Shown: one piece after another, positions 41,958 to 51,008 of the stretch
Position numbering within the stretch: the stretch's first letter is position 1
How the letters are laid out: the number at the start of each line of letters is the position of its first letter
Assembly: GCA_046593355.1 (NCBI GenBank)
Contig: JBKJNY010000102.1
Coordinates: forward strand, 92,824-156,823
Origin: SXOA01 sp046593355
Lineage (GTDB): Bacteria > Planctomycetota > Planctomycetia > Pirellulales > Pirellulaceae
DNA length: 64,000 bases
Reading direction: 5' to 3'
Position numbers and translations under genes: made by a program
The notes under the pieces: model-generated
Told to the model about the DNA's origin: nothing
What the model saw: only the letters and a program-made list of their open reading frames with translations
The model's database searches: none

Positions 41958-42392
41958 TTACTTCACCGGCCGGATGTCGTCGGGCGTGCCGTTCGTGCCG
42001 TCCGGGCCGAGCGACGTGATTTGAAACGAGGGCTCTCCATACTGGTCCTGCACCTCTTCATAGATATAGGCATTACCCCACGGATCCGCGGCAACGTCCG
42101 ACTTGAGGTACGGGCCTTGCCATTTGCCGGCCGGAGCATCCGGCGGCTGGATGCGAAGCGCCTCGAGCCCTTGTTCGCCGGAAGGGTATTTTCCCACTCC
42201 GAGTCGGTAGAGCTCAACGGCATCGTCGAGCATCTTGATTTGGGTTCGGGCGGCATTCATGTAGGCGTTTTTCTGGACCTGGACGTAGCCGACCGTCACG
42301 AGCGACCCCAGGACCACCAGGATCGCCAGCACCAGCAGGATTTCCATCAGGGTAAAGCCGCGACGGCGGCGACGATGAGTTCTCTTTTGCAT
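41958..42392 (-). CDS. gspG: Major pseudopilin
   Basis: 144 residues, the usual GspG length. The leader MQKRTHRRRRRG is followed by FTLMEILLVLAILVVLGSLV with Glu at +5. The core LYRLGVGKYPSGEQGLEAL and WQGPYLKSDVAADPWGNAY are diagnostic for GspG. The C-terminal loop SLGPDGTNGTPDDI is the calcium-binding site that stabilises the subunit. It forms the shaft of the pseudopilus. A palindrome lies on each side (D1 upstream, N downstream). Confidence 0.95.
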   Translation of the reverse strand: MQKRTHRRRRRGFTLMEILLVLAILVVLGSLVTVGYVQVQKNAYMNAARTQIKMLDDAVELYRLGVGKYPSGEQGLEALRIQPPDAPAGKWQGPYLKSDVAADPWGNAYIYEEVQDQYGEPSFQITSLGPDGTNGTPDDIRPVK

Positions 42393-42497
42393 GGTTGACT
42401 CCCTGATCGAAACAGTGATTTGAATGGTCGCGGGTTATTCTAATTCAACAGGATATTGGGGGAATTGTTCTGCGGAAAACCAGGGGTTTACGACTTC

Positions 42498-42609
42498 CTT
42501 GTTCCCAAGCTCTGCTTGGGAACGCGCTTCTGGAAGCTCTGCTTCCCGTCTCATGTAACTCGAAGCGGAGCTTCGGGACTGGTGTTCCCAAGCAGAGCTT
42601 GGGAACAAG
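42498..42609. repeat. Double-hairpin element, family D copy 1
   Basis: Four hairpin units in one element: TTCCCAA around GCTCTGC (42502-), GAA around GCTCTGC, GAA around GCGGAGC, and TTCCCAA around GCAGAGC (ends about 42606). The outer ends CTTGTTCCC and GGGAACAAG also pair. It lies between gspF and gspG. Confidence 0.95.
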
Positions 42610-42636
42610 TTGTCGTGTGTTGTCTGGTGTATCTTT

Positions 42637-43842
42637 CTATCCCAGCGTCTGGCTCATCTTGATGACCGGCACCAGCAGGGCGATGACGACGACCAGGATG
42701 ACCCCCGCCAGGATGACAAGCATCAGCGGTTCCAGCAGGCGGACCATCAGGTCGAGCTGCCGCGTGGTGCGTTTTTCCAGCCCATCGGCGAGCTCGACCA
42801 GGACTTTGTCCAGTGTATTGGATTCCTCGGCGACGGAAATCATTTCCACGACCATTTTCGGAAAATGCCCGCTGGCTGCCAAGGGCCGCGCCAGCGATTG
42901 TCCCGAGGAAATGTTCTCGGAGGCCTCGGCAATCGCCTCCGACAGGACCTTGTTGCCAGCCGCCTCGCGGCTGATTTCCAGGGCCTTGAGGATGGGGACG
43001 CCGTTGTGGAGCAGCGTGCCGAGAACGCGGCAGAAGCGGGCCACGGCAAAGCTCAAGAAGATGGGCCCTGCCAGCGGCAGCTTGATCTTTACCCAGTCAA
43101 ACCTTCGCCGTCCTGCGGGCGTCTGGACCTGGAAGTAAAGCCACGTTCCCAACGCCGCCAGGCCGGCCACGATGAACAGGCCGTAACGCTGCCCTATGTC
43201 GCTGACCGCCAGCAGCCAATCGGTAACCCAGGGAAGCTCGCCCCGATCCCGCAGGCGCTCGAACATGATGGCGAATTTGGGAACGAAGAACACAATCAGG
43301 ACTGTGACGACTGTGGTGCCAACGACCCCCAGGATCATCGGGTAAGCCATTGCACTTAGCGTCCGACCCTTCAGATCCTCGGCAGTCTCGGTGAAAATCG
43401 CCACGCGCTCCAGCGCATCTTCGAGAAAGCCCCCTTCCGCACCCGCGCGGACCATGTTCACGGCCATCTCACTAAAGGTCCGCGGAAAGCGAGCCATCGC
43501 CTCTCCGAGCGCGGTGCCGTCTTCCACGCGGCGGCCCACGTCTTCCAAAATGACTTTCAGGTTCTTGTTGGACGTCTGCTCGCGGAGCACCGTCAGCGAA
43601 CGTAAGAGCGGCACGCCGCTACGCAGGAGCGACGCCAACTGCGAAAAAACCAGCGCCATCGTCTGGCCTTTGACGCGCAGCGATGCGCCGGGAGCAATGG
43701 CGGTTTTGCCGGCTTTGATTTCGACGGGGAAGAGGGAACGTCCTTCCAGCACCGAGAGGACTTCCCGGTCGGACGTGGCGGAAATGAGGCCGGTGATTTT
43801 TTGGCCGGTCAGGTCGCGGGCGGTGAAGGCGAAATCAGGCAT
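42637..43842 (-). CDS. gspF: Type II secretion inner-membrane platform protein
   Basis: 401 residues, normal GspF size. It begins MPDFAFTARDLTGQKITGLI, the usual first strand. Two homologous T2SSF domains follow (about 65-190 and 270-395), each with the GVPLLRSL or GVPILKAL motif. Three transmembrane helices are present. It connects the ATPase GspE with the pseudopilus. An upstream ATG would add 18 residues encoded by a family C half element, so the Met at 43842 is chosen. Confidence 0.95.
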   Translation of the reverse strand: MPDFAFTARDLTGQKITGLISATSDREVLSVLEGRSLFPVEIKAGKTAIAPGASLRVKGQTMALVFSQLASLLRSGVPLLRSLTVLREQTSNKNLKVILEDVGRRVEDGTALGEAMARFPRTFSEMAVNMVRAGAEGGFLEDALERVAIFTETAEDLKGRTLSAMAYPMILGVVGTTVVTVLIVFFVPKFAIMFERLRDRGELPWVTDWLLAVSDIGQRYGLFIVAGLAALGTWLYFQVQTPAGRRRFDWVKIKLPLAGPIFLSFAVARFCRVLGTLLHNGVPILKALEISREAAGNKVLSEAIAEASENISSGQSLARPLAASGHFPKMVVEMISVAEESNTLDKVLVELADGLEKRTTRQLDLMVRLLEPLMLVILAGVILVVVIALLVPVIKMSQTLG

Positions 43843-43871
43843 GGGGCGAAATACAAAGGCAACTCTTTTAT

Positions 43872-43898
43872 TGGGCAGGCTGGAAGCCCACCCCACCT
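43872..43898. repeat. Half-element, family C copy 3
   Basis: GGGCAGGCT, GGA, AGCCCACCCC hairpin between gspE stop and gspF start; one arm of the element seen complete at 25663. Confidence 0.82.
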
Positions 43899-43908
43899 AG
43901 GGCGGCGG

Positions 43909-45633
43909 CTACTTCTTCTTGAGCAGTAGATTATGGTCCGCCTTGGCGGAGCGGACCACCTCGGCCACGCTGGTCGTCCCCCGCAGGACTTTGCGCCACC
44001 CGTCTTGACGCAACGAGAGCATCCCCTGCTCCACCGCGCACTGCATCATCTTCCAACTGCTGACGCGGTCGTGGGCGAGCTGGCGAATTTCATTCGTCGT
44101 CACCATCAACTCGTAGATGCCCAGTCGCCCCCGATAGCCCGTGTTGCGGCAATCGCGGCAGCCGGCGGCCTTGTAGATGGGACGCCCGTCGAGCTGATCC
44201 CAGGGGAAATCGCCGGGGACGTTGTCGGTTTGCGGCGTAAACGCCTGCTTGCAGTGCTCGCACAGGCGGCGGACAAGCCGCTGCGACATCACCCCTTCCA
44301 CCGTGCTGGCGACGAGAAAGGGCTCGACCCCCATATCGACCAACCGCGTGTAGGCGCTGGAGGCGTCGTTAGTGTGCAAGGTGCTGAAGACGAGGTGACC
44401 GGTGAGGGAGGCCTGAATGGCATTCTCGGCCGTTTCCAGATCGCGGATTTCGCCAACCAGGACGATGTCCGGATCGTGGCGCAGAATGCTGCGGAGGGAA
44501 TGGCCAAAGGTGAGGCCGATCTTGGCATGCACCTGGATTTGATTAATCCCTTCGAGCTGATACTCGACAGGATCTTCCGTCGTGATGATCTTGACGTCCG
44601 GCTTGTTAATCTCGATCAGGGAGGCGTACAGAGTGGTCGTTTTGCCGGAGCCGGTCGGCCCGGTCACCAGGAGAATGCCGTGGGGCATGTCGATGAGCTG
44701 GCGGTAGGTGTTGTAAATGTCCTCTTCCATCCCGATCTTGCGGAGATCGAAGATCATCGCCCCTTTATCGAGGATACGCAGGACGAGCCCTTCGCCGTGG
44801 ATCATGGGGATGATGGAAACGCGGACATCGACTTCGCGGCCGGCAACGCGGAGCTTCATCCGGCCGTCTTGCGGCAAGCGCTTCTCCGCGATGTTCAGCC
44901 GCGACATGATTTTCATGCGGCTGATGATGGCGGCCTGGAAACGGTTGATCTCCGCGGGGACGGGCTGGGGTTGCAACATGCCGTCGATGCGGTAGCGGAT
45001 GGCGATGCCGGAGAGCTGGGACTCCACATGCACGTCGCTGGCCCGCGACTCAATGGCTTCCAGCAGGATTTCGTTCACCAGGCGAACAACGGACGCTTCC
45101 TGCGCCATTTCGGAAAGTTCCGAACCATCGGTTTCGATATCGCTGAGAAGCTCGACCCCTTTCTCCTCTTCACCCGCGGCGGCGACGAGGCCATCGACCG
45201 TTTCGCTGCCGACGCCGAGGTGCCGCTTGATGAGCTTGGCGATGTCGGCCCGGCCCGCGAGAACGGGCAGCACCGACAGGCCGGTGGCCGCGCTGACTTC
45301 GTCCAGCGGGTAGAGATCGAAGGGGTCGCTGGTGGCGACGACAAGCTGACCGTTGTTCCGCGCGATGGGAAACAGCGTCTGCCGGTGAATCAGCTTCTGC
45401 GGAAAGATTTTGAGGAGCGAAAGATCGACGGTAGCTTCCGCCAGGTCGATGTATTCCAAGCCGACCGCGGTGCCGACCGCTTTGAGCGCTTGTTCTTCGG
45501 AAACGAAGCCCAGATTTACGGCCGATTCGATGAGGCGGAGCCCGTCGCAATGGCCGTTGGCCTGGCTGCGGGAGCGCTCGAGCTGCTGGCGGCTGAGCAG
45601 TCCGCTCTGAATTAGGATTTCGCCGGCTTCCAT
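43909..45633 (-). CDS. gspE: Type II secretion ATPase
   Basis: 574 residues. An N-terminal GspE/PilB domain (about 1-150) is followed by the motor: Walker A GPTGSGKT (325-332, K331), the Asp and His boxes, Walker B with ILRHDPDIVLVGEIRD and STLHTNDA. The tetracysteine zinc motif is present (CEHCKQ near 445, CRDCRN about 35 residues later). It powers pseudopilus assembly from the cytoplasm. It is the first gene of the run, so the operon promoter probably lies in the 307-nt region upstream. No gspC and no prepilin peptidase are found in the window. Confidence 0.95.
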   Translation of the reverse strand: MEAGEILIQSGLLSRQQLERSRSQANGHCDGLRLIESAVNLGFVSEEQALKAVGTAVGLEYIDLAEATVDLSLLKIFPQKLIHRQTLFPIARNNGQLVVATSDPFDLYPLDEVSAATGLSVLPVLAGRADIAKLIKRHLGVGSETVDGLVAAAGEEEKGVELLSDIETDGSELSEMAQEASVVRLVNEILLEAIESRASDVHVESQLSGIAIRYRIDGMLQPQPVPAEINRFQAAIISRMKIMSRLNIAEKRLPQDGRMKLRVAGREVDVRVSIIPMIHGEGLVLRILDKGAMIFDLRKIGMEEDIYNTYRQLIDMPHGILLVTGPTGSGKTTTLYASLIEINKPDVKIITTEDPVEYQLEGINQIQVHAKIGLTFGHSLRSILRHDPDIVLVGEIRDLETAENAIQASLTGHLVFSTLHTNDASSAYTRLVDMGVEPFLVASTVEGVMSQRLVRRLCEHCKQAFTPQTDNVPGDFPWDQLDGRPIYKAAGCRDCRNTGYRGRLGIYELMVTTNEIRQLAHDRVSSWKMMQCAVEQGMLSLRQDGWRKVLRGTTSVAEVVRSAKADHNLLLKKK

Positions 45634-45940
45634 TCGTGCTTACCGCGCAAGGCTGAAGGAGGTGGGTAGGGGGTAAGGTGGGGATCCAGTCGGGCCGGAG
45701 GAGAAAAGGCGGGGCCTCCTCCAGTCTTTACTGTAGTCAGTAATACCCGAATGGTGTGAATGAAGTTTCGGGAGAGGTGTTAAACCCCGATGCCTCAAGC
45801 ACTTGCACCTCCCCAAGTGCAGAAACCCGTGCGGAAAAACCAGTTCAGAATCGAATCCGAACCCCTCAAAACCGGCCGCACTCCGCGGAACATTCTCCCG
45901 CGGAGCGGGCCGCTGGTTTCATTCTAACAAATGCTTCGGA
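45634..45940. other. Intergenic region upstream of gspE, 307 nt
   Basis: No gene seen. It should contain the promoter of the secretion operon. A GC-rich inverted repeat (GGAGGA with TCCTCC, about 45703-45722) and the small palindrome TACTGTAGTCAGTA (about 45730) are the only structures noticed. The palindromic element families of the window are absent here. Confidence 0.5.
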
Positions 45941-46702
45941 TTAGTCACCTTCGGCCGGACGGCTGAGGGGGCGTCCGCCACCGGGACGGCCGCCGGCTCC
46001 GCCAAGTCCACCGCCAGCAGGTCCGCCAGGTCCGCCGAATTGGCGAGGGGCAAACGTGATGGTTTCGCCGGTTAGCTTCTTGAGCTTGGCCTGCTGCTCC
46101 GAAGTGAGGACATTCAGGATCTTCTGCCGGGCTTTGTCACGAAGCTTGGTCATCTCTTCCTGCATTTCGGCAGAGGCGTCGTCCGAGGCCTTTTTCAACG
46201 CTTCTTTCTGGGCGTCGGTGATGCCGAGATCCTTGGCGATGTCGCCGTTGGTCAGAGCTTCGAACGTGCCACCCCGATTGAGTTGCGACTGGTAGCTGAT
46301 TTGCTTGAGCCGCTCAATCTGCTTGGGAAGGAGGATTTCCTTCTGGGCAGCGTCCGACATATCGGTCATTTTCTTCTGGATTTCCTGGAACTTCGCGGTC
46401 CGCTCTTCCTGGGAGAGGTCGCGCAGGCCCTGGAACACCTGGCCCATTTCGTCCCGCATTTTGGTTTGGAATTCTTCCATCTTCTTGACCTGGTCGTCGG
46501 TGATGCCGAGGTCCTTCTTGACGTTCTCATCCCCGAGGAGCATCAGCCCGCCGCCGCCGCCGAAGCCCCCTCCACCACCACCAAAACCGCCGCGGCCACC
46601 ACCGCCGCCGAAGCCGCCACGGCCGCCCGGCTGAGCAAACGCCACGCTGACGGAGCAGACCATCAGGCCGACCGCCAGACTGAAACGAAACCAGCTTTTC
46701 AT
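45941..46702 (-). CDS. Spy/LTXXQ-like periplasmic protein
   Basis: 253 residues. Signal peptide (about 1-22, ending AFAQ), a glycine-rich stretch (GGRGGFGGGGGRGG type, about 24-50), then two related helical repeats: KDLGITDDQVKKMEEFQTKM and KDLGITDAQKEALKKASDD. These, with LTSEQQAKLKKL near the end, resemble the LTXXQ motifs of Spy/CpxP-like periplasmic chaperones. The C-terminus is again glycine-rich. An AAGGAG stands 6 nt before the chosen ATG; the in-frame ATG 15 nt upstream lacks this. Role inferred from family only. Confidence 0.82.
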   Translation of the reverse strand: MKSWFRFSLAVGLMVCSVSVAFAQPGGRGGFGGGGGRGGFGGGGGGFGGGGGLMLLGDENVKKDLGITDDQVKKMEEFQTKMRDEMGQVFQGLRDLSQEERTAKFQEIQKKMTDMSDAAQKEILLPKQIERLKQISYQSQLNRGGTFEALTNGDIAKDLGITDAQKEALKKASDDASAEMQEEMTKLRDKARQKILNVLTSEQQAKLKKLTGETITFAPRQFGGPGGPAGGGLGGAGGRPGGGRPLSRPAEGD

Positions 46703-47014
46703 AAACCACTCCTTCATCACGGAAAATTGTTGTGCGCCGCCGCCCAGCTTTCTCGCGGGTACCACCGGCCCAAGCGCTTTGAGTATGGTCGCCGGCTTGC
46801 TTCGGAATGCCCGTTCTTGAAAAGACAGTTCAGAACGAACAGACCGGGCGACCCCCCAGTCCGGAGTTAAACCATTTTGGGCAAAAAAAGTTCCGGGTAA
46901 ACCATACCCGCGAATTATTTTTCTAAAGTCTTACCGCGAAACCAGTTGCGGGCGCGAAATCCGCAATCATCGGGGCCGATCGAAGCCACTCGTAGATTCC
47001 AGCGACGGTTAATG
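46703..47014. other. Intergenic region, 312 nt
   Basis: It lies between the GT39 stop and the LTXXQ-like start, both on the minus strand. Apart from the terminator at 46883-46910 no structure is evident. It should hold the promoter of the LTXXQ-like gene. Confidence 0.5.
46883..46910 (-). terminator. Rho-independent terminator for the glycosyltransferase gene
   Basis: Read on the minus strand: stem CGGGTA with TACCCG (loop TGGTT), then GAAC and seven T. It is about 105 nt downstream of the GT39 stop codon. Confidence 0.7.
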
Positions 47015-48760
47015 TTAGAGATTCTTCCCTTGCGATGCGTTTGCAGTACGGGCCGATATTTTCCGCCGGAGGATGACCAGACGTTCGTTCCGCAAGAAAT
47101 GCGGAGCAGATTCGACGATAAGTACCTCTCCGTCGAACTCGCGGCGGATGGCGGGAACCAGTTGTTCTTTGGTCACGAGGGCAGCGCCGGGGTGCTCTTC
47201 CAGCAGCCGAGCCGCCGCGGCGGGTGTACCGGACAGTTCCGGTATCGCCTGATGGGAATAGTAGACCCAACTGGGCTCGAGAACCCGGTAGGAGGCGAGA
47301 GGACTCTTGTTCGTGGAAGTTTTCGCCCACTGCACGACCATCTGCTGGTCGTGGCGCTGGAGGTCCGCGCGCGAGGCTCCGAGCGCGAGAATGCCGACGA
47401 CGACCAGTCCACCGACCGTAGCCACCAGCGGGGCCGGCCACGATTTTCGGTTCCAGTACCAACCCAGCGACGCGATGACGGCTGCACTCAGTGGGATGAT
47501 GCCAAGAATGCCGAGCCAGCCTTCGCCCGGCAGAAACTTTTCAGCGGCAATGGGGACGCCAATGAGAACGCCTATACCCACCACGGCCAATGTCGCCATA
47601 GAAGCGGGTAGCCAATAGCGGTGAACATGCAATGTTCCCTGCTGAAGGTGATGGACGAAGCAACCGGCCAAGATCGCAATCGCGGGATAGCAAGGCGTGA
47701 CATAGCTCGGGAGCTTGGTCCGGGCGATGGAGAAGATGCCGACCCAGACGCAGATCCAGCAAGTCACAAACAGATAGCCATCGGAGTTCTTGTCGCGAAA
47801 CCGCAAGCGGTGGAAAGTTTCGATGACAAGCGGTACAGCGAAGATGGACCAGGGGAAGAAGCCCACGAGCATCGCCACCGGATAGTACCACGGTCCGCCG
47901 CGATGTCCTTCCATGGAGCCCGTCGCGCGATCGAGATTATGCGTGAGGAAGAATTCGCGAAGGAATGCCCCGTCGGTTTTTATGCCCACGGCGATGTACC
48001 ACGGAGCGGCGACGAGCAGCACCATGCCGATGGCCAGGAGCGGCCGCATGGCCAGACAAGTTCGCAGGAAGTGTGATGGCGCAAAGGGGCGTAACATGTT
48101 GACCAGAACGCGGGCGCGATGAGTGGACGGCTCGCTCGCTGGCAGCCGCTGGATGAGCAGGAACATGCCGATGACGGCGGTCGGCAGAACGAGGCCGACC
48201 GGACCCTTCGCAAGCACGGCCAGACCCATCGCGCCGTACAACAGCGCCGCCTGCCACAGCGGCTGGGGAAGGTAGGAGCCGTCTTTGCTGGGAAAGGCAA
48301 ACAGCACATAGACGAGCATCGTCAGCGTGACGCAGAAAATGAGCAGCGAATCGGGCGTCGCCGCCCGCCCGGCAACGCCGAACATCAGGCTCGTCGACAG
48401 AATGATGCCGCTCCACAAGCCAACCGTCGGATGGAACAGCCGCCGGCCGATGCCGTAAGTTGCGAGCGCCGAACCCATCGCGCACAGCGCCGACGGCAGA
48501 CGCGCTGTGAACTCGTTCACACCTCCCAGCGCATAGGCCGCCATCATGCACCAGTAGAGCAGCACCGGCTTATGCGCCCGCAGCTCGCCATTGAAGGTCG
48601 GCACAATCCACTCGTTGCCTTCCCACATGTCTCGTGCGCAACCGGCATTCCGCGGCTCATCACGATCCCAAAGTCGCGGCGCGCCCAAGCCGGTGAGCAT
48701 GACCGCGCTGCTTACGAGCAGGATGGTGATAACGTGTTTGATCGTGAAATTGGACGTCAT
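47015..48760 (-). CDS. GT39/ArnT-like membrane glycosyltransferase
   Basis: 581 residues with about 11 hydrophobic helices. The first loop has the family motif WDRDEPRNAGCARDMW, containing the acidic pair that activates polyprenyl-phosphate sugars in PMT and ArnT enzymes. The segment AHKPVLLYWCMMAAYALGG is also typical. It probably transfers a sugar from a lipid-linked donor to lipid A or a protein on the outer face of the membrane. The acyltransferase gene of the LpxL family ends 50 nt upstream on the same strand, which supports a role in lipid A or envelope modification. The spacer is filled by an octamer repeat. Confidence 0.88.
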   Translation of the reverse strand: MTSNFTIKHVITILLVSSAVMLTGLGAPRLWDRDEPRNAGCARDMWEGNEWIVPTFNGELRAHKPVLLYWCMMAAYALGGVNEFTARLPSALCAMGSALATYGIGRRLFHPTVGLWSGIILSTSLMFGVAGRAATPDSLLIFCVTLTMLVYVLFAFPSKDGSYLPQPLWQAALLYGAMGLAVLAKGPVGLVLPTAVIGMFLLIQRLPASEPSTHRARVLVNMLRPFAPSHFLRTCLAMRPLLAIGMVLLVAAPWYIAVGIKTDGAFLREFFLTHNLDRATGSMEGHRGGPWYYPVAMLVGFFPWSIFAVPLVIETFHRLRFRDKNSDGYLFVTCWICVWVGIFSIARTKLPSYVTPCYPAIAILAGCFVHHLQQGTLHVHRYWLPASMATLAVVGIGVLIGVPIAAEKFLPGEGWLGILGIIPLSAAVIASLGWYWNRKSWPAPLVATVGGLVVVGILALGASRADLQRHDQQMVVQWAKTSTNKSPLASYRVLEPSWVYYSHQAIPELSGTPAAAARLLEEHPGAALVTKEQLVPAIRREFDGEVLIVESAPHFLRNERLVILRRKISARTANASQGKNL

Positions 48761-48779
48761 GATCTTCCTTGACCCTTGT

Positions 48780-48807
48780 CTCTCCTTCTCTCCTTCTCTC
48801 CTTCTCT
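48780..48807. repeat. Tandem octamer repeat with Shine-Dalgarno-like sequence
   Basis: CTCTCCTT three and a half times; on the coding strand this is AAGGAGAG repeated, each with a good ribosome-binding core. It fills nearly the whole gap between the LpxL stop and the GT39 start (20 nt further). The real ribosome-binding site is probably the AAGGAAG nearer the ATG. Confidence 0.85.
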
Positions 48808-48810
48808 AAC

Positions 48811-49752
48811 TCACGCCGCCGCTTTCACTCCTGCCGCCAGCTCCGCCGCTGCCTCCTTCTTCCGCCGCGGCTCATCCCGCCACTTGCGGTGAACCCACCA
48901 ATATTGATGAATGTCCTTGCGGATTTCCCGCTCCAGCGCCTGGTTATACCACTGGGTCAAAGGCTTCACCCCAGCCAGCTCGGGCGTGGGGACGTTGGGG
49001 TCCATCAAGCCGGCCAAGCCTAGCTCAAAGCGCATTGGGCCGCTGGTTCGCTTGCAATAGACCGCAATCATGGGAGCCTTGCTCACGAGGGTGAACAGGG
49101 CCAGGGCTTTGTGACACGACGATGGCCGTCCCATGAAATCGACCCAGACGCCCCTGACCCCGGCGTGCTGGTCTCCCAAAAGCACCAGCATTCCGCCGGT
49201 GGCCAGCACGATGCCCGCCTGCGGAGCGCTGCCATGCTTGGGTAAGATGTACTGCCCCTTGGCTTCGCGGAAGCGATTGACGTAGGCGTCGATAAACGGG
49301 TTTTCGATCCTGCGAGCGACGGTATGGGCCCGGAACCCGAGGACTCCGGTGAGGTAGCCCGCAATCTCGAAGTTGCCGAAGTGGGCCGTGACGATGATCT
49401 TCGGGCGGGTCAGAAGCATGCCGGTGACGATGGCGCGGCGGCTCTTCACCTCGACGAATTTCCGCCAATTGGTGTCATGGATTTTCCGCGGGGCGTGAAT
49501 GACCTCGATCACCATCAACAGCAAGTGCCGCCACATGCGGCGGGCTATCTTGTGCCGCTCCTCGGCGGTGGATTCCGGCAGGGCAATCTTGAGGTTGTCC
49601 TCGATGGTTTTAGCCCGGAATTTGACCACGTCGCAGAGCACATACGCGAGCAGGCGGACAACCCCGGCGCAGGTTTCCATACTGACGGCCTGAATGATGG
49701 AAACCAGGACCCGCAGCAGCAGATAGACGAGGAAGTGGCCAATGTGTTTCAT
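48811..49752 (-). CDS. LpxL/HtrB-family lysophospholipid acyltransferase
   Basis: 313 residues with one N-terminal hydrophobic helix (about 8-24). The catalytic HxxxxE motif is H124-FGNF-E129 (VTAHFGNFEI). The segments LLGDQHAG and ARRIENPFIDAYV are also family features. Such enzymes add a secondary acyl chain to lipid A or a related lipid. A lipid A role fits the next gene, a GT39 enzyme, and suggests a Gram-negative envelope with lipid A. Confidence 0.9.
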   Translation of the reverse strand: MKHIGHFLVYLLLRVLVSIIQAVSMETCAGVVRLLAYVLCDVVKFRAKTIEDNLKIALPESTAEERHKIARRMWRHLLLMVIEVIHAPRKIHDTNWRKFVEVKSRRAIVTGMLLTRPKIIVTAHFGNFEIAGYLTGVLGFRAHTVARRIENPFIDAYVNRFREAKGQYILPKHGSAPQAGIVLATGGMLVLLGDQHAGVRGVWVDFMGRPSSCHKALALFTLVSKAPMIAVYCKRTSGPMRFELGLAGLMDPNVPTPELAGVKPLTQWYNQALEREIRKDIHQYWWVHRKWRDEPRRKKEAAAELAAGVKAAA

Positions 49753-49897
49753 GATGGTTGATCGGCGGTCTCAAGACTCAAATGCAATCGAGGCTCCGCA
49801 AATCGGGCCGGGAAAAATGATCTAGGAGAAAACATCGCTGGAACTTTCCAAGGGGTGAAGTCTGGCAAACTTTTCCCTTGGGAGTGGAGTTTCAGCG

Positions 49898-50861
49898 ATG
49901 GCAAATCATCTTACGTTGGAAGAGCGGGATCGCATAGCCGAACTTCGGCCTGGCGGGTCAGAGCAGAAGGAGATTGCCGTGGCCCTCGGGCGTTCCCGAG
50001 GGACGATCAGCCGCGAAGTTGCGACGCAACGCCGCGGAGGACAGCTACTATGTCGCCCAAGCTCAGCGGCAAGCGGAGCGGCGGCGGGAGCGTCCCCTGG
50101 CCCGCAAGATGGATGATCCCCAACTCAACGAAACCGTTCGTACTTGCCTGACCCAGGAGTGGTCTCCGGAGCAAATCGCGGGTCGGCTCGAGCAGGAACA
50201 TCCCGATTCTCCGCAGCGCCGCGTCTCGGCCCAAACAATCTACACCTGGATCGAACGGGACCAGCATCGCCCGCATTGGCGGTCCTTTCTGCGGCGTCGC
50301 GGCAAACGGGCCTGCCGCCGGAAAAAGCCCGAAACCGGCCTCGGCACCCGCATTCACAACCGGCCCGAAGTCATCGAGCAGCGACTCCGGCTCGGCGACT
50401 TCGAAGGCGACACCGTGCTCGGTCTGCCAGGCACCGGCGGCCTGGCGACCTTGGTCGACCGCAAATCGCGGTACACGATCGTCGTCAAGATCCAATCCAA
50501 GGACGCCAACCATGTGCATCAAAAACTCAAAGAGCGTCTCCGCGAGTTGGACGAGGAACATCGCCGCTCAAGCACCTTCGACAACGGCACCGAATTCGCG
50601 CGTTGCCACCGGCTGGAAAAGCACCTCGGCCTGAAGCTAACCTTTGCTGATCCGGGCTGTCCGTATCAGCGCGGCCCGAACGAAAACACCAATGGCTTAA
50701 TCCGCCAGTATTTTCCCAAAGGAACAGACTTTCGAGACATCACCCATGAGGAGGTGCGCCGTGTGGAAAATCGGTTAAACAACCGCCCCCGCCTATGCCT
50801 CGCCTTCCGAACTCCCGCAGAGGTCTTCTTCGAGAAACACCCGCCGGCCGGTTGCGATTGA
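49898..50861 (+). pseudogene. IS30-family transposase, split by a +1 frameshift
   Basis: The start frame gives MANHLTLEERDRIAELRPGG and a helix-turn-helix (GRSRGTISREV), then runs out of frame. The second frame resumes as LRRNAAEDSYYVAQAQRQAE and carries the whole catalytic domain: D in GDFEGDTVLG, D in TFDNGTEF and E in GPNENTNGLIRQYFP (DDE). Joining them requires skipping one base at 50018 (GAA then G then TTG), which restores the family sequence SRELRRNA. The IS30 family does not normally need a frameshift, so this is probably an inactive copy. Weak similarity between CTTTCCAAGGGGTGAAGTCT (49846) and the complement of a site near 50976-50994 may mark the element ends. Confidence 0.8.
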
Positions 50862-51008
50862 GATTAGGGACCGCCGCCGAGGTTCACGATCTCGATCGCA
50901 AGAACTGAACGTGACCCGTTCCTCTGCAAGGAATTGCCTGGACTTTGATATCCGCGCTGCCGGCATTACGCTATTAGAAGTTACCCTTGGCAAGTCGAAG
51001 GTGACAAC

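Noticed and set aside
49846..50994. Exact ends of the IS30 element
   Set aside because: Only a weak imperfect match (CTTTCCAAGGGG and the complement of a site near 50990) was found and no target duplication, so no mobile-element feature with borders was called.
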